In this document: one piece after another, positions 1-8,460 of the stretch
Layout: every line of letters begins with the position of its first letter
How positions within the stretch are numbered: the stretch's first letter is position 1
Assembly (NCBI GenBank): GCA_963838795.1
Contig: CAWISL010000011.1
Location: 434,001-498,000 of the forward strand
Source of the DNA: JAIBJN01 sp963838795
GTDB taxonomy: Bacteria; Actinomycetota; Thermoleophilia; Gaiellales; Gaiellaceae
Direction: 5' to 3'
Length of the DNA: 64,000 nt
Notes under the pieces: generated by a model
What the model saw: the letters and a program-made list of their open reading frames with translations, nothing else
Database searches by the model: none
What the model was told of the DNA's origin: nothing
Position numbers and translations under genes: made by a program

Positions 1-716
1 GTCGGCGTCCAACGCGCCGCGTAGGTGTGGAAGCGCCTGGTCAGATCGAAGCCCTGCGGCTGGAAGCTGTTGGGATTGAACTCGTCCGGAGGGTCTGGAC
101 AGACGTGCCCTCCCGAATTGCGATGGATCGCCCCGTTGAACACCCTCGGGTATTGCCCGTAGCCCTCGAAGATGTCGATCTCCGCCGCGCGGATGCCCAG
201 CGAGCAGTCGTTAGCTCCTCTCGTCGCCCAGGCATTCGACATCAACCAGAACGCGGGCCAGGAGCCGATCCCCTTCGTCCACTTTATCCGCGCCTCGAAG
301 TACCCGAACTTGAAGACCTTGTGCGAGGAGAACGTCGTCACGGCGATGTTCTCATAGCCCTGTGACCTCCGCGAGACGAGGTGCAAGATTCCTTTTCGCA
401 CGTACTGGCTTCTCCGCGGCGGCGGTGTGTTCCACCACTCCCGGTTGTCCCAAACGCTGCGCCGGAGCCGGTTGAACTTGTCCACGAAGACGACCTGGTA
501 CCCGCGGCCACGGATCGGCCTGGGCGTCCGCGCCGGCGGTTTCGCGTGCAGGGCGTCTTGTCGCGTCGCCAGTCCCGGTGAGTTCGGTGCGGCGCCGCCA
601 GCGCTCTTCGACGCGACGCGCGGCGAAGCGGCATCGACCCCTTGAGATCCGGCGGCGCCCAGAGTAACGAGAAGCGAGGCGGCGGCGAGAGTGGCTAGTA
701 CGAAGAAGCGGCTCAA
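1..716 (-). CDS. Secreted GH16 family glycosidase, C-terminus cut by window edge
   Basis: The minus strand from a TTG at 716 is open for 238 codons and runs off the left edge. The N-terminus (SRFFVLATLAAASLLVTLG) looks like a Sec signal peptide, so the enzyme is probably exported. The body has the glycoside hydrolase family 16 pattern: FKFGYFEARIKW, then GSWPAFWLM, then the catalytic strand AAEIDIFEG near 165-185, where the two Glu of EIDIFE are the known nucleophile and acid/base. FNGAIHRNS follows as expected. The family hydrolyses beta-1,3/1,4-glucans or related polysaccharides; the exact substrate cannot be told. The start is uncertain: no ATG or GTG lies in frame between the upstream stop at 777-779 and 716. 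It stands divergent to an exopolysaccharide block, which fits a role in glycan turnover. Confidence 0.85.
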   Translation of the reverse strand, partial: MSRFFVLATLAAASLLVTLGAAGSQGVDAASPRVASKSAGGAAPNSPGLATRQDALHAKPPARTPRPIRGRGYQVVFVDKFNRLRRSVWDNREWWNTPPPRRSQYVRKGILHLVSRRSQGYENIAVTTFSSHKVFKFGYFEARIKWTKGIGSWPAFWLMSNAWATRGANDCSLGIRAAEIDIFEGYGQYPRVFNGAIHRNSGGHVCPDPPDEFNPNSFQPQGFDLTRRFHTYAARWTP

Positions 717-1086
717 GGCGGCTGGCCGGGAGTCACGAGGGCAGTCGCACAGCAGCCTACCCCCGGCGCCGCGATTCTAACGTTTCGGCCAGTTTGCCGG
801 CGGTTCCCGTTTGGTGACTGTGCGGCAACAGGGAGGTTTGCCTTCTCGACGCCGAACGTGTGGATTGATACGCTCCGCGGCACAAACTGCGGAAGTGCTG
901 TTGGGGGCGATGCGTGCGGGACGCAGATGCAACAGTGCGCCGGGCCCTTGGACGATCTGGCTCCGGGCCGTCGGCTGACATCTTCCCGCCGGCCCGCCAG
1001 CTGCCGACCCGGTTTCTCACGGGTGTCGGGGATTCGAACACACCCGGCGCGGGCTCATGTGCGTCGCGCGGATCGGTGGGACGGCC
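717..1086. other. Intergenic stretch between divergent genes
   Basis: This gap of about 370 bases separates the divergent GH16 gene and the sugar transferase. It must hold both promoters, but I could not pick out a convincing -35/-10 pair, hairpin or conserved RNA. Open frames here are antisense shadows without family resemblance. Confidence 0.4.
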
Positions 1087-2550
1087 GTGAGCACCGTCGA
1101 AGCTCAAGAAGCGAGCAGCCCCTCGCTCGCAGCCGCCGAGCCGAGCCTCCGGCCCGGTCGACGAAAGCGTCGCTTTGCGTCCTGGGGGCGGATCTCGCTC
1201 GTGACCGATGTGGCAGCCCTTGCCGCTGCGCTCTTCCTCGCGGACCTGACGTCGGGCGCAACGGTGCCGGTTGCCTGGGCGTTCGTCTTCGCCGCTCTCG
1301 TGGTCGGGGTGCTCACGACAAGGCGCATGTACCGGCCGCCCCTCGATCTGCGGATGCTCGACGCGACTCGATCGATCATCATCGCAGTGGCCATCGCGGC
1401 AGCGATAACGGTGACGCTCCGCGGGCTGGTAGCGAATGCTCCGTCGGTCGCCGAGGAGACCATCAGGCCCTGGCTCTTCGCGACCGCGTTCGTGATCGCC
1501 GGCCGGCTCTCGCTCCTGACCGCTGAGCGCCGGGCCAGGAGAAAGGGTGGGGCCGGCAGGCGGACGCTGATCATCGGCGCTGGAAATGTTGGGCGACTGA
1601 TTGCGGAACGACTCGTCGAGCATCCCGAGGTGGGGTTGAGGCCGGTCGCGTTCCTCGACAAGCAGCCGCTCCACGGAGGCGAGGTGACCGGCCTCCCAGT
1701 CTTTGCCGAGGGCTGGGATCTCGAGCGCGTCGTTCGGGAGCAGGGGATCGAACACGTCATCCTCACGTTCTCAGCGGCACCAGAGGAGGTGCATCTCCGC
1801 CTGCTGAAGCGCTGCGACGAACTCGGGATCGCGAACTCGCTCGTCCCGCGCCTGTACGAGAAGTCGACCGAGCACGTCACCATCGTTCCGCTTGGTGGAC
1901 TCCCGCTGTTCGCGCGTCATTCGCCCGACCCGAAGAGCTGGGCGTTTGCCTTGAAGCACAGCTTGGATCGCCTGGCCGCGGCCGTGGCCCTTCTCGTCCT
2001 TTCCCCACTGATGGGCGCGCTCGCCCTCGGAGTCTGGGTCACGCTCGGCCGGCCGATCTTGTACCGCGCCGAGCGAGTCGGCCGCGATGGCAAGCGCTTC
2101 GACATGCTGAAGTTCAGGACGATGCTTCCGATGACCGAGGAGGAGCGCACAAACCTCGTCGTCGACCCGGAGACGGGGACCGGCGGGATCAGCTTCACCG
2201 GCCTCGACCGCCGGACCCGCCTGGGCACGTTCATGCGACGGACGTCTCTCGACGAGCTTCCGCAGCTCTTCAACGTCCTCAAGGGCGACATGAGTCTCGT
2301 CGGCCCCCGTCCCGAACGGACGGAGTACGTCGAGGTCTACGAGAAGGAAGTCCATCGCTACGACGAGCGGCACCGCGTCAAGTCGGGGATCACCGGCTTG
2401 GCGCAGGTCAACGGGCTCCGCGGGACGACGTCACTTGCGGATCGCGCGGAATGCGACAACTACTACATCGAGAACTGGTCGCTTTGGTTCGACTTCAAGA
2501 TCATGATCATGACGTTGACGGCAGTCGTTCGCATGGCCAAAGACGAGTGA
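1087..2550 (+). CDS. Polyprenyl-phosphate sugar phosphotransferase (exopolysaccharide initiation)
   Basis: This is a membrane enzyme of the WbaP/CpsE type, which by family knowledge transfers a sugar-1-phosphate from a nucleotide sugar to a polyprenyl phosphate to begin a repeat unit. Several hydrophobic N-terminal segments are followed by a nucleotide-binding-like middle domain (TLIIGAGNVGRLIAERL) and another membrane segment near residue 300. The C-terminal catalytic domain has the typical strings KFRTM, RRTSLDELPQLFNVLKGDMSLVGPRP and SGITGLAQVNGLRG. I prefer GTG 1087, which has GGTGGGA upstream, over ATG 1057, which has no ribosome site. It heads a run of co-directional genes to 4975. The transferred sugar is unknown. 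Confidence 0.9.
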   Translation: MSTVEAQEASSPSLAAAEPSLRPGRRKRRFASWGRISLVTDVAALAAALFLADLTSGATVPVAWAFVFAALVVGVLTTRRMYRPPLDLRMLDATRSIIIAVAIAAAITVTLRGLVANAPSVAEETIRPWLFATAFVIAGRLSLLTAERRARRKGGAGRRTLIIGAGNVGRLIAERLVEHPEVGLRPVAFLDKQPLHGGEVTGLPVFAEGWDLERVVREQGIEHVILTFSAAPEEVHLRLLKRCDELGIANSLVPRLYEKSTEHVTIVPLGGLPLFARHSPDPKSWAFALKHSLDRLAAAVALLVLSPLMGALALGVWVTLGRPILYRAERVGRDGKRFDMLKFRTMLPMTEEERTNLVVDPETGTGGISFTGLDRRTRLGTFMRRTSLDELPQLFNVLKGDMSLVGPRPERTEYVEVYEKEVHRYDERHRVKSGITGLAQVNGLRGTTSLADRAECDNYYIENWSLWFDFKIMIMTLTAVVRMAKDE

Positions 2551-2590
2551 CATCGAACGGCGCGCCGGGCGCTCAGGCGAATCGAGCCAC

Positions 2591-3700
2591 GTGACGAACC
2601 GAGGCCTGGTCGCAAACGGTGATCCCCGCAATCTCGCCACCTTCAGCAACATCCCGCATTTCTTCCTAAAGGCGGGCATAAAGAACGGGCTTCTACACTC
2701 GGGGGTGGTCCTTCGGCCCGAGGAGCTCCGCACCAGGCGCTTCATCTGGAACGCGCTGCGACCGCTCACGCTCGACCGCCCGGGCGGCTGGACCTACTCC
2801 CGAAGATACGGGCGGACGGTCTGGCCTCGCCGGGAGGTTACGGGCGAGATGGATGAGTACATCAGCCACTACCAGCTGCTCCCGCCTCGGGATGCCGTTC
2901 GCGAGCCGATCACGTACTACATCGACGCGACGATGCGCCAGTGGTTCGAGGAGTACGGCTACCGCATCGGGCGGCGTGTAAGAGCCGATGCTCTCGCGCG
3001 TGAACGCGAGGCGTACCTCAGTGCCCGCTACGTCGTCGGCATGAGCGATTGGTGCTCCGAGGACGTCGTCTCCTCCTACGGCGTGCCGCCGGACAAGGTA
3101 CGCACGATCCTTCCCGCCGCAAATCTCGATGAAGACTCACTCTCTCCTCCGGAAAAGTGGAACGGAGAGCTGTCGCCGCTTCGGCTGGGACTCGTCGGGA
3201 TCGACTGGGAGCGAAAGGGCGGGCCCGTTCTTCTCGACGCTGCTTCGATCCTCGAGCGCATGGGATACGACGTCGAAGTCGTCGTCCTCGGGCCCGATCC
3301 CAGTCGCCTCCCGGCCCACTCGTCCCTGAGATCGCTCGGATACATCAACAAGGGTCGTGAGTTCCAACGCTTCGTCGAGATCATCAGGAGTTTTCACTTC
3401 GGATGCCTGCTTTCTCGGGTCGAGGCGTCCGGGTTCTCGACGCTGGAGTACCTTCGCCTCGGCATACCGATCATCACGACCGCGGTAGGAGGCATTGTCG
3501 ATCCCAAGGGTGCCGGCTTGCGGTTTCCGGTCGATGCCGGCGGAGAAGAGGTTGCCGAGGCGCTTGCCGAGGTTCTTCGTGAGCCCGATCGGTACGCGAC
3601 GATGCGCAAGGAGGCGGCTCGAGACGGTATGGCCTACCGTTGGGATCGAACGGCAAACGAGATGCTGAGCCTGCTTGACGGAAGCACACCACACACATAG
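2591..3700 (+). CDS. GT4-like glycosyltransferase
   Basis: A 369-residue protein starting at GTG, 40 bases after the sugar transferase. The C-terminal half has the GT-B group 1 pattern: LRLGLVGIDWERKGG opening the second Rossmann domain, a VVVLGPDP strand, and SRVEASGFSTLEYLRLGIPIITT, which corresponds to the E-x7-E nucleotide-sugar site. The N-terminal half is more divergent. By context it adds a sugar to the lipid-linked intermediate begun by the preceding enzyme, on the cytoplasmic face. Donor and acceptor cannot be inferred. Confidence 0.85.
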   Translation: MTNRGLVANGDPRNLATFSNIPHFFLKAGIKNGLLHSGVVLRPEELRTRRFIWNALRPLTLDRPGGWTYSRRYGRTVWPRREVTGEMDEYISHYQLLPPRDAVREPITYYIDATMRQWFEEYGYRIGRRVRADALAREREAYLSARYVVGMSDWCSEDVVSSYGVPPDKVRTILPAANLDEDSLSPPEKWNGELSPLRLGLVGIDWERKGGPVLLDAASILERMGYDVEVVVLGPDPSRLPAHSSLRSLGYINKGREFQRFVEIIRSFHFGCLLSRVEASGFSTLEYLRLGIPIITTAVGGIVDPKGAGLRFPVDAGGEEVAEALAEVLREPDRYATMRKEAARDGMAYRWDRTANEMLSLLDGSTPHT

Positions 3701-3989
3701 GCCGGTCACGGCCGAAGCCACCGCGTGGGGCTGGGTCGCGCTCGGCTTGACGATTCTCTCGGCTGTCGGGTACGCGCTCCAGACCCTCTTCGACTACGTG
3801 TCCGTGCCTGATGATGTCGTGAGGCTCGTCTTCTACGGGCTCTTCGAATGGGACGGTGTGCTTGCGCTTCTCGCCGGCATCATCGCGGTCTGGACAGGTC
3901 GGAACAGGAAGGACTGGACGCTTCGGTTCGGCCTGATCGCAATTGGGTACGTGGCGCTTGCGCAGACGGTTCAGTCACTCTGGGATTAG
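3675..3989 (+). CDS. Small three-helix membrane protein
   Basis: A 104-residue protein starting at TTG inside the last codons of the glycosyltransferase gene, suggesting translational coupling. Three hydrophobic segments are visible at about residues 18-38, 45-68 and 82-100, joined by short charged loops. I recognise no family. Its place between a glycosyltransferase and the next unknown gene suggests an accessory role in the same surface-polysaccharide block, which is inference. Confidence 0.6.
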   Translation: MTEAHHTHRPVTAEATAWGWVALGLTILSAVGYALQTLFDYVSVPDDVVRLVFYGLFEWDGVLALLAGIIAVWTGRNRKDWTLRFGLIAIGYVALAQTVQSLWD

Positions 3990-3991
3990 CT

Positions 3992-4975
3992 GTGAACACT
4001 CTGCGAGCTGGAGATATCGTCGAGGTTCGAAGCGAGGTGGAGATTCTCCGAACGCTCGATGGCGACGGCAAGCTGGACGGCCTGCCTTTCATGCCGGAGA
4101 TGCTCGGCTTCTGTGGGCGGCAGTACCGGGTCAGGGCGCGTGCTCACAAGGCTTGCGACACAATCGACTGGCAGCAGTTTCGCCGGATGGAGAGCGCCGT
4201 TCATCTCGAGGACCTGCGCTGCGACGGCTCGGCGCACGGGGGGTGCCAGGCAGGCTGCCTCCTCTTCTGGAGGGAGGCCTGGCTCCGCCCGGTCGACCCC
4301 CGGGAGCCCGAGCGGGCTTCGGGAACCGACGCCGCGGGAGCGTCCACCGAGAGGCTGATCGCCGCGACCGAGGCCGGAAGGAACGAGGCCGGTGAGACGC
4401 TGTTCTCCTGTCAGGCCACCGAGGTCACGCAGGCGTCGAAAGGACTGCTTCCGTGGTGGGAGCCGAGCCAGTACGTGCAAGACGTGAGCTCGGGGAACTC
4501 GACGGTCTTCCGGGTCGTCCGGGCGCTTCTGGTCGGGCTATTCAACCGATTTCAGCGGGCAAATGCACGCCTCTTCCCGCGCTTCTGCCTCATCCGAGGG
4601 TGCAAGCGCTACCCGTTCATCGAGGGGAGGGCCACGAGCGGAAGCACTCCCACTGGGTCGCTCGGCCTCCAACCCGGAGAGATCGTCGAGATCAAGAGCC
4701 GAGAGGAGATCTTTGCGACGCTGGACGAGGACGACACGACGCAGGGACTTCGGTTCGACGGCGAGATGCTCGAGTACTGCGGACGGCGCGCGCGGGTGCT
4801 GCGCCGAATCGAGAAGATCATCGACGAGAAGACCGGACGGATGCTGACAATCAGGCGCGACTGCGTAATTCTCGACGGGGTCATCTGCAGGGGCGATTAC
4901 CACCGCTCCTGCCCTCGCGCGATCTATCCCTACTGGCGAGAGGCCTGGCTGAGACGGGTCGAAGACCGCGCTTGA
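3992..4975 (+). CDS. Unknown protein with two copies of a Cys-containing domain
   Basis: A 327-residue protein from GTG 3992, two bases after the previous stop. Two related blocks are seen. Residues about 4-95 contain GDIVEVRSEVEILRTLD, PEMLGFCGRQYRV, DLRCDGSAHGGCQAGC and FWREAWLRPV. Residues about 225-325 contain GEIVEIKSREEIFATLD, GEMLEYCGRRARV, DGVICRGDYHRSCPRAIYPYWREAWLRRV. The four Cys/His positions in each copy look like a small metal-binding or disulphide knot. No signal peptide is visible. I recall unnamed proteins of this type near exopolysaccharide genes but know no assigned function. The last gene of the block. Confidence 0.75.
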   Translation: MNTLRAGDIVEVRSEVEILRTLDGDGKLDGLPFMPEMLGFCGRQYRVRARAHKACDTIDWQQFRRMESAVHLEDLRCDGSAHGGCQAGCLLFWREAWLRPVDPREPERASGTDAAGASTERLIAATEAGRNEAGETLFSCQATEVTQASKGLLPWWEPSQYVQDVSSGNSTVFRVVRALLVGLFNRFQRANARLFPRFCLIRGCKRYPFIEGRATSGSTPTGSLGLQPGEIVEIKSREEIFATLDEDDTTQGLRFDGEMLEYCGRRARVLRRIEKIIDEKTGRMLTIRRDCVILDGVICRGDYHRSCPRAIYPYWREAWLRRVEDRA

Positions 4976-4984
4976 GCACTTGCA

Positions 4985-5020
4985 CGCACGGGGGTACGGC
5001 GTAGTCCACCAACCCGTGCG
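4985..5020 (+). terminator. Hairpin after the exopolysaccharide block
   Basis: Arms CGCACGGG and CCCGTGCG form an 8-bp stem around a 20-base loop, starting 10 bases after the last stop codon of the block. There is no T-tract, so it may be a weak or factor-assisted terminator. Confidence 0.35.
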
Positions 5021-5286
5021 CGGCAGTGGGCGCCCGTCGCCGCCGAAGACAGCGCGTACTGCCTCCGCTGCTGTCGGCTGATCGTCCTCGGCACGCCCGG
5101 GACTTGGGCACGTGGACGGAGGCAAGAACCAGTGAAGCAGCCCGGAACAGAGGACGTGCAGCCCAAGGGCTGGCGTGCAGCTCGGCAATGTGCTCATGAA
5201 AGGGCAAACTTGCTCGAACCGGGCTGCCTTGACTGGAACGGTCGCAAACTGGCATCAGAAGCGGGATCAAGCATGAACAGCCAGGA

Positions 5287-5361
5287 TGGACCCGGGAGGA
5301 GTCGAACCTCCGCACGCGCATTCGGGACCGCGGCCCTATCATTGAGCGGCCGTGGAAGTCC
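5287..5361 (-). pseudogene. tRNA-like remnant
   Basis: On the minus strand a perfect T arm is seen: stem GGAGG/CCTCC around loop TTCGACT, followed by CGGGTCC and A as in a tRNA 3' half. A D-arm-like GCTCAATGATAGGGC lies upstream. The acceptor pairs only partly (GGAC matches, then two wobbles and a mismatch), and no 5-bp anticodon stem with a 7-base loop and T33 can be drawn. It therefore looks like a decayed tRNA rather than a working gene. It overlaps the 5' end of the next gene. Confidence 0.3.
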
Positions 5362-5363
5362 GG

Positions 5364-6041
5364 ATGCCGGCTCGCACGCCCAGTCGAGTCGGGGCGGCAG
5401 CTGTCGTCCTGGCCGTGCTTGCGCTCGTCCTGCCCGCGCCCGCCCTTGCCGACCCGTTCTCGGAGGGCCAGGGCGTGAGCCCTCGCCCGCGAACGGTGAA
5501 GGCGGTGCAGCGCAAGCTTGCGGCGCTCCGCTTTCTCGCCTGGAGCGGCGTCGACGGGGTCTTCGGCGCTCAGAGCCGAGGGGCGGTGATCGCGTTCCAG
5601 AAGTGGGAGGGCCTCGTCCGCGACGGGATCCCGGGGCCTGTAACGCAGAGGGCGCTCGCCGCTGCCAAGCGCCCGATCCCGCTGAGGCGAGGGCGGGGCA
5701 CCCGGGTTGAGATCCTGCTCGACCGCCAGCTGTTGCTGCTCGTCCGTCAGGGCCGGGTCTCCCGCGTCGTCCACGCGTCCACCGGCAAGCGCGGCTTCGC
5801 CACGCCCGCCGGTAAGTACGCCGTCTTCAGGAAGAGCCGGCGGGCGCGCTCCATCCCCTACAAGGTCTGGTTGCCGTACGCGAGCTACTTCGTTCGCGGC
5901 ATCGCCGTCCACCAGTCGCCGAGCGTTGCGGTCCGGCCGGCCTCGCACGGGTGCGTTCGCGTCACGCGTTTCGACGCCAAGTGGCTCTTCCGGCGGATGC
6001 CGGTCGGCACTCGCGTCCGAGTGCTCGCGCGCTCCGTCTAG
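5364..6041 (+). CDS. L,D-transpeptidase with peptidoglycan-binding domain
   Basis: A 225-residue exported enzyme that by family knowledge makes 3-3 cross-links in peptidoglycan or attaches proteins to it. A signal peptide ends at about PALA. A peptidoglycan-binding domain follows (KAVQRKLAAL, GVDGVFGAQSRGAVIAFQ), then the YkuD catalytic domain with the motif SHGCVRV, whose Cys is the nucleophile, and an upstream IAVHQ His. ATG 5364 is preferred; GTG 5352 would add four residues. It stands alone, with a tRNA-like remnant upstream. Confidence 0.9.
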   Translation: MPARTPSRVGAAAVVLAVLALVLPAPALADPFSEGQGVSPRPRTVKAVQRKLAALRFLAWSGVDGVFGAQSRGAVIAFQKWEGLVRDGIPGPVTQRALAAAKRPIPLRRGRGTRVEILLDRQLLLLVRQGRVSRVVHASTGKRGFATPAGKYAVFRKSRRARSIPYKVWLPYASYFVRGIAVHQSPSVAVRPASHGCVRVTRFDAKWLFRRMPVGTRVRVLARSV

Positions 6042-6085
6042 TCCCGGCCGCCTTCAGGCGCGGTCATCCGGCGCGACGACGCCCC

Positions 6086-8068
6086 TCACCGCCCTAGGAC
6101 GAGGCTCACTAGCTCGAGCCCCCGCGGCGGCGCCGTCTCCAGGAGCCGGGGCACCTCGAGGACGATCGCGTGCCAGCCGTCGCCCGCCAGCTCAGCCTCG
6201 AAGCTCGCCCTGCCGTCGACCTGGATCCGGTCGGCGACCTCTCCGTCCACCCAGAGCGTCGCCGGCGTCTCGGCCGGGGCCGACACCTCGAGCCGGAGCG
6301 TCCCCGCTCCGTGCACCCAGAAGGGCGCCTGCCGCTCATTCATGACCCCGCCCTCCCAGCCTTCACAGAAGACCGGTCGGCCGCGCCGGGGCTCGGGAAC
6401 CGGAGCGGCGAGACCGGCCTGCCCGGTGCGGGAGAAGAGCGTGACGCGCCCTCCCCGCGCTACGGGCGAGAAGGCGTGCTCGACGAGCCCCTGCCAGCCG
6501 AACCACGCGCCGGGAACCCGACCCTGCTCGTACATCCCGGCGTGGAAGGCCACATAGCGGACGTCGATGTCCGCGAGGGTCTCCTCGTCCCCCGGCAGCC
6601 AGACGCCGCACGACAGGCGGTTTCGAAGGAAGTAGAAGTCGTAAGCCTCCCGCGGGACGAGCGTCGAGTAGCCGCCCGGCCGCTCTCGGGGCGCCTGCAG
6701 CTGGTAGTAGTCATAGACGCTTCCGTAGTGGATCCCGGGCTCGAAGAGCGGGAGCTCGAACACCCGGCCCGCGGGCTCGGAGCGCAATGCCGCGTAGGCG
6801 TCGTTCCCCTGGTCGGCGCTCGAGGAGCCGAGCGGGAAGACGAGCAGGTCGGCGGCGACGAGGGCGATAAGCCCGGCGGTCGCGAGCCCCGCTCGGCGGC
6901 CCGAGACCGCGACCAGACGGGCGACGGCGACGGCCGCGAGCGCGGCGACCGCGAGATCCGCGATCGGCAGCAGGCGTCCGGGAACGCGCGGGAAGCGAAG
7001 CGGGGGGAACGCGTTCCAGAGCAGCTCATAGAGAGGGAGGTTCGTGCCGAGCGCAAGGAGCGGCGGGAGAAGCGCGGCCGCGCCGAGGAGGGCGGTCAGG
7101 GACCGCTGTCCGCTCCGCCAGAGCACGACAGCGCCCGCGACCGCCAGGAGCGGCAGCAGCCAGCCGAGGTAGACGAACCGCTCCGGCTGGTCGGGCATCC
7201 ACCGGCTCACGAGATCCCAGAAATTGGCGGAGAACTCGTCGACCTCCTCCAAGGAGCGGCCCTCGCTCTCGGCCGAGTCGCGGACGATCGCCAGATGGAT
7301 GGCGAGCCCGGCGCCGATCGCCGCGAGGAGCCCCGCGCCCGCCCAGGCGGCCGCCAGCGGCGCGGCTCTGATCGCCACGTACACGGCGACGAAGGGGAGG
7401 GCGCCGAGCGCCAGGTGCACCTGGCCGGAGAGCGGGATCGAGACAATCGCCGCGGCGGCCAGCGCGCCCCAGAGGTGGCCGTTGCGGCCGCGCTCGGCCC
7501 GCCGGGAGCGCTCGTAGGCGAAGAGCGCGAGCGGGAGGAGCACCGCGATCCAGCCGAGGAGGTGCGTGCCGCTCTGGGCGAGACGGTACGGCGCCAGCGC
7601 GAAGGCGAGGCCGCCCAGGGCGGCCGCGCCCGGCGGCAGCTCGAGCTCCCGCAGCCAACCATACGTGAGCAGCCCGGCGGCCACGATCGTCCCCAGGAGC
7701 ATCAGGTTCCAGGCGACTACGGGCCCGAAGGCGGCGTCGAGGGGCCAAAAAGCGAGGCCGAACGGCCACCCGGCGAGGACGACCTGAGGGTCGACCAGCG
7801 GTTGGAAGCTGTAGGGATCGACCCAGGGCGCGCTTCCGCGGGCGAGCTGGTGGCCGACGAGCCAGAAGCGGTAGACAGCCTGGAGGTGGTCGCCGGCCGC
7901 GGGCTCGCCGTCTCCGTCGCCGCCGTCGGCGATGAAGGCGCTACCGACGTCCAGGCTCGCCGGCAGCGTGGCCACGACGGCCGCGAGCGCGTAGAGCGCT
8001 ACGAGAGCGAGCGCGCGGACTCGACGAGCATGTCGAAGTCCGAGACCTCGGAGGCGCCGTACCGCCAT
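6086..8068 (-). CDS. Large integral membrane protein, GT-C-like
   Basis: About 660 residues from ATG 8068, overlapping the end of the peroxiredoxin gene by 70 bases. About ten to twelve hydrophobic helices are followed by a soluble, probably extracytoplasmic C-terminal domain of about 230 residues rich in Trp, Gly and beta-strand patterns. The layout (short charged loop after the first helix, long multi-helix core, beta-rich tail) resembles lipid-linked-sugar glycosyltransferases of the GT-C class. I see no diagnostic motif, so the enzymatic role is inference. It is the last gene of a minus-strand run with the peroxiredoxin and YbdK genes. Confidence 0.75.
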   Translation of the reverse strand: MAVRRLRGLGLRHARRVRALALVALYALAAVVATLPASLDVGSAFIADGGDGDGEPAAGDHLQAVYRFWLVGHQLARGSAPWVDPYSFQPLVDPQVVLAGWPFGLAFWPLDAAFGPVVAWNLMLLGTIVAAGLLTYGWLRELELPPGAAALGGLAFALAPYRLAQSGTHLLGWIAVLLPLALFAYERSRRAERGRNGHLWGALAAAAIVSIPLSGQVHLALGALPFVAVYVAIRAAPLAAAWAGAGLLAAIGAGLAIHLAIVRDSAESEGRSLEEVDEFSANFWDLVSRWMPDQPERFVYLGWLLPLLAVAGAVVLWRSGQRSLTALLGAAALLPPLLALGTNLPLYELLWNAFPPLRFPRVPGRLLPIADLAVAALAAVAVARLVAVSGRRAGLATAGLIALVAADLLVFPLGSSSADQGNDAYAALRSEPAGRVFELPLFEPGIHYGSVYDYYQLQAPRERPGGYSTLVPREAYDFYFLRNRLSCGVWLPGDEETLADIDVRYVAFHAGMYEQGRVPGAWFGWQGLVEHAFSPVARGGRVTLFSRTGQAGLAAPVPEPRRGRPVFCEGWEGGVMNERQAPFWVHGAGTLRLEVSAPAETPATLWVDGEVADRIQVDGRASFEAELAGDGWHAIVLEVPRLLETAPPRGLELVSLVLGR

Positions 8069-8460
8069 GCGCCGCGGATGATGCCGTCTTCGCCCACCAC
8101 GAAGGCGGCCCTGCGCGCCACGTCGGGGAGGCCGCGGAACTCCTGCACGATCCCGAGCTCTCGAACGGCCTCGCCCGTCCAGTCCGAGAGAAGCGGCACC
8201 TCGAGGTCGAGGGCCTGCTGCCACGCGACGTGCGACCAGGGGCTGTCGCGGGAGATGCCGTACGGAGCGACGCCGCTCCCGAGGAGCTCGTCGCGGCGCG
8301 AGTTGAGCTCGGAGAGCTCGTTCGTGCACGTGCTCGACCAGTCGAAGAGGTAGGAGAGGAGGAGGTAGGGAGACTCGCGGGCGAGCTCGCGTAGTCCCAC
8401 CGTCTCCGAGGTCGAACGCCACACCTGCACGTCGGGGACCGGGTCGCCGACGCCGATCAA
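7999..8460 (-). CDS. Peroxiredoxin-like thiol peroxidase
   Basis: A 153-residue thioredoxin-fold protein from TTG 8460; the start overlaps the stop of the YbdK gene (TTGA), indicating coupled translation. The peroxidatic site is SSTCTNELSELN, matching the T-x-x-C-T-x-E pattern of AhpC/TSA-type peroxiredoxins. No clear resolving Cys is seen, so a 1-Cys mechanism using an external thiol is likely. Such enzymes reduce hydrogen peroxide and organic peroxides. The link to a glutamate-cysteine-ligase-like gene upstream suggests a thiol or redox theme. Confidence 0.85.
   Translation of the reverse strand: MIGVGDPVPDVQVWRSTSETVGLRELARESPYLLLSYLFDWSSTCTNELSELNSRRDELLGSGVAPYGISRDSPWSHVAWQQALDLEVPLLSDWTGEAVRELGIVQEFRGLPDVARRAAFVVGEDGIIRGAWRYGASEVSDFDMLVESARSLS

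Noticed and set aside
5287..5361. tRNA-Sec (selC) for the selenoproteins
   Set aside because: The T loop is similar, but there is no TCA anticodon, no long variable arm and no 8-bp acceptor; a functional selC must be elsewhere.
6170..8353. Plus-strand open frame of 727 codons
   Set aside because: It is antisense to the membrane protein gene, has low-complexity Arg/Glu/Gly-rich content and no family pattern; long shadows are expected at this GC content.
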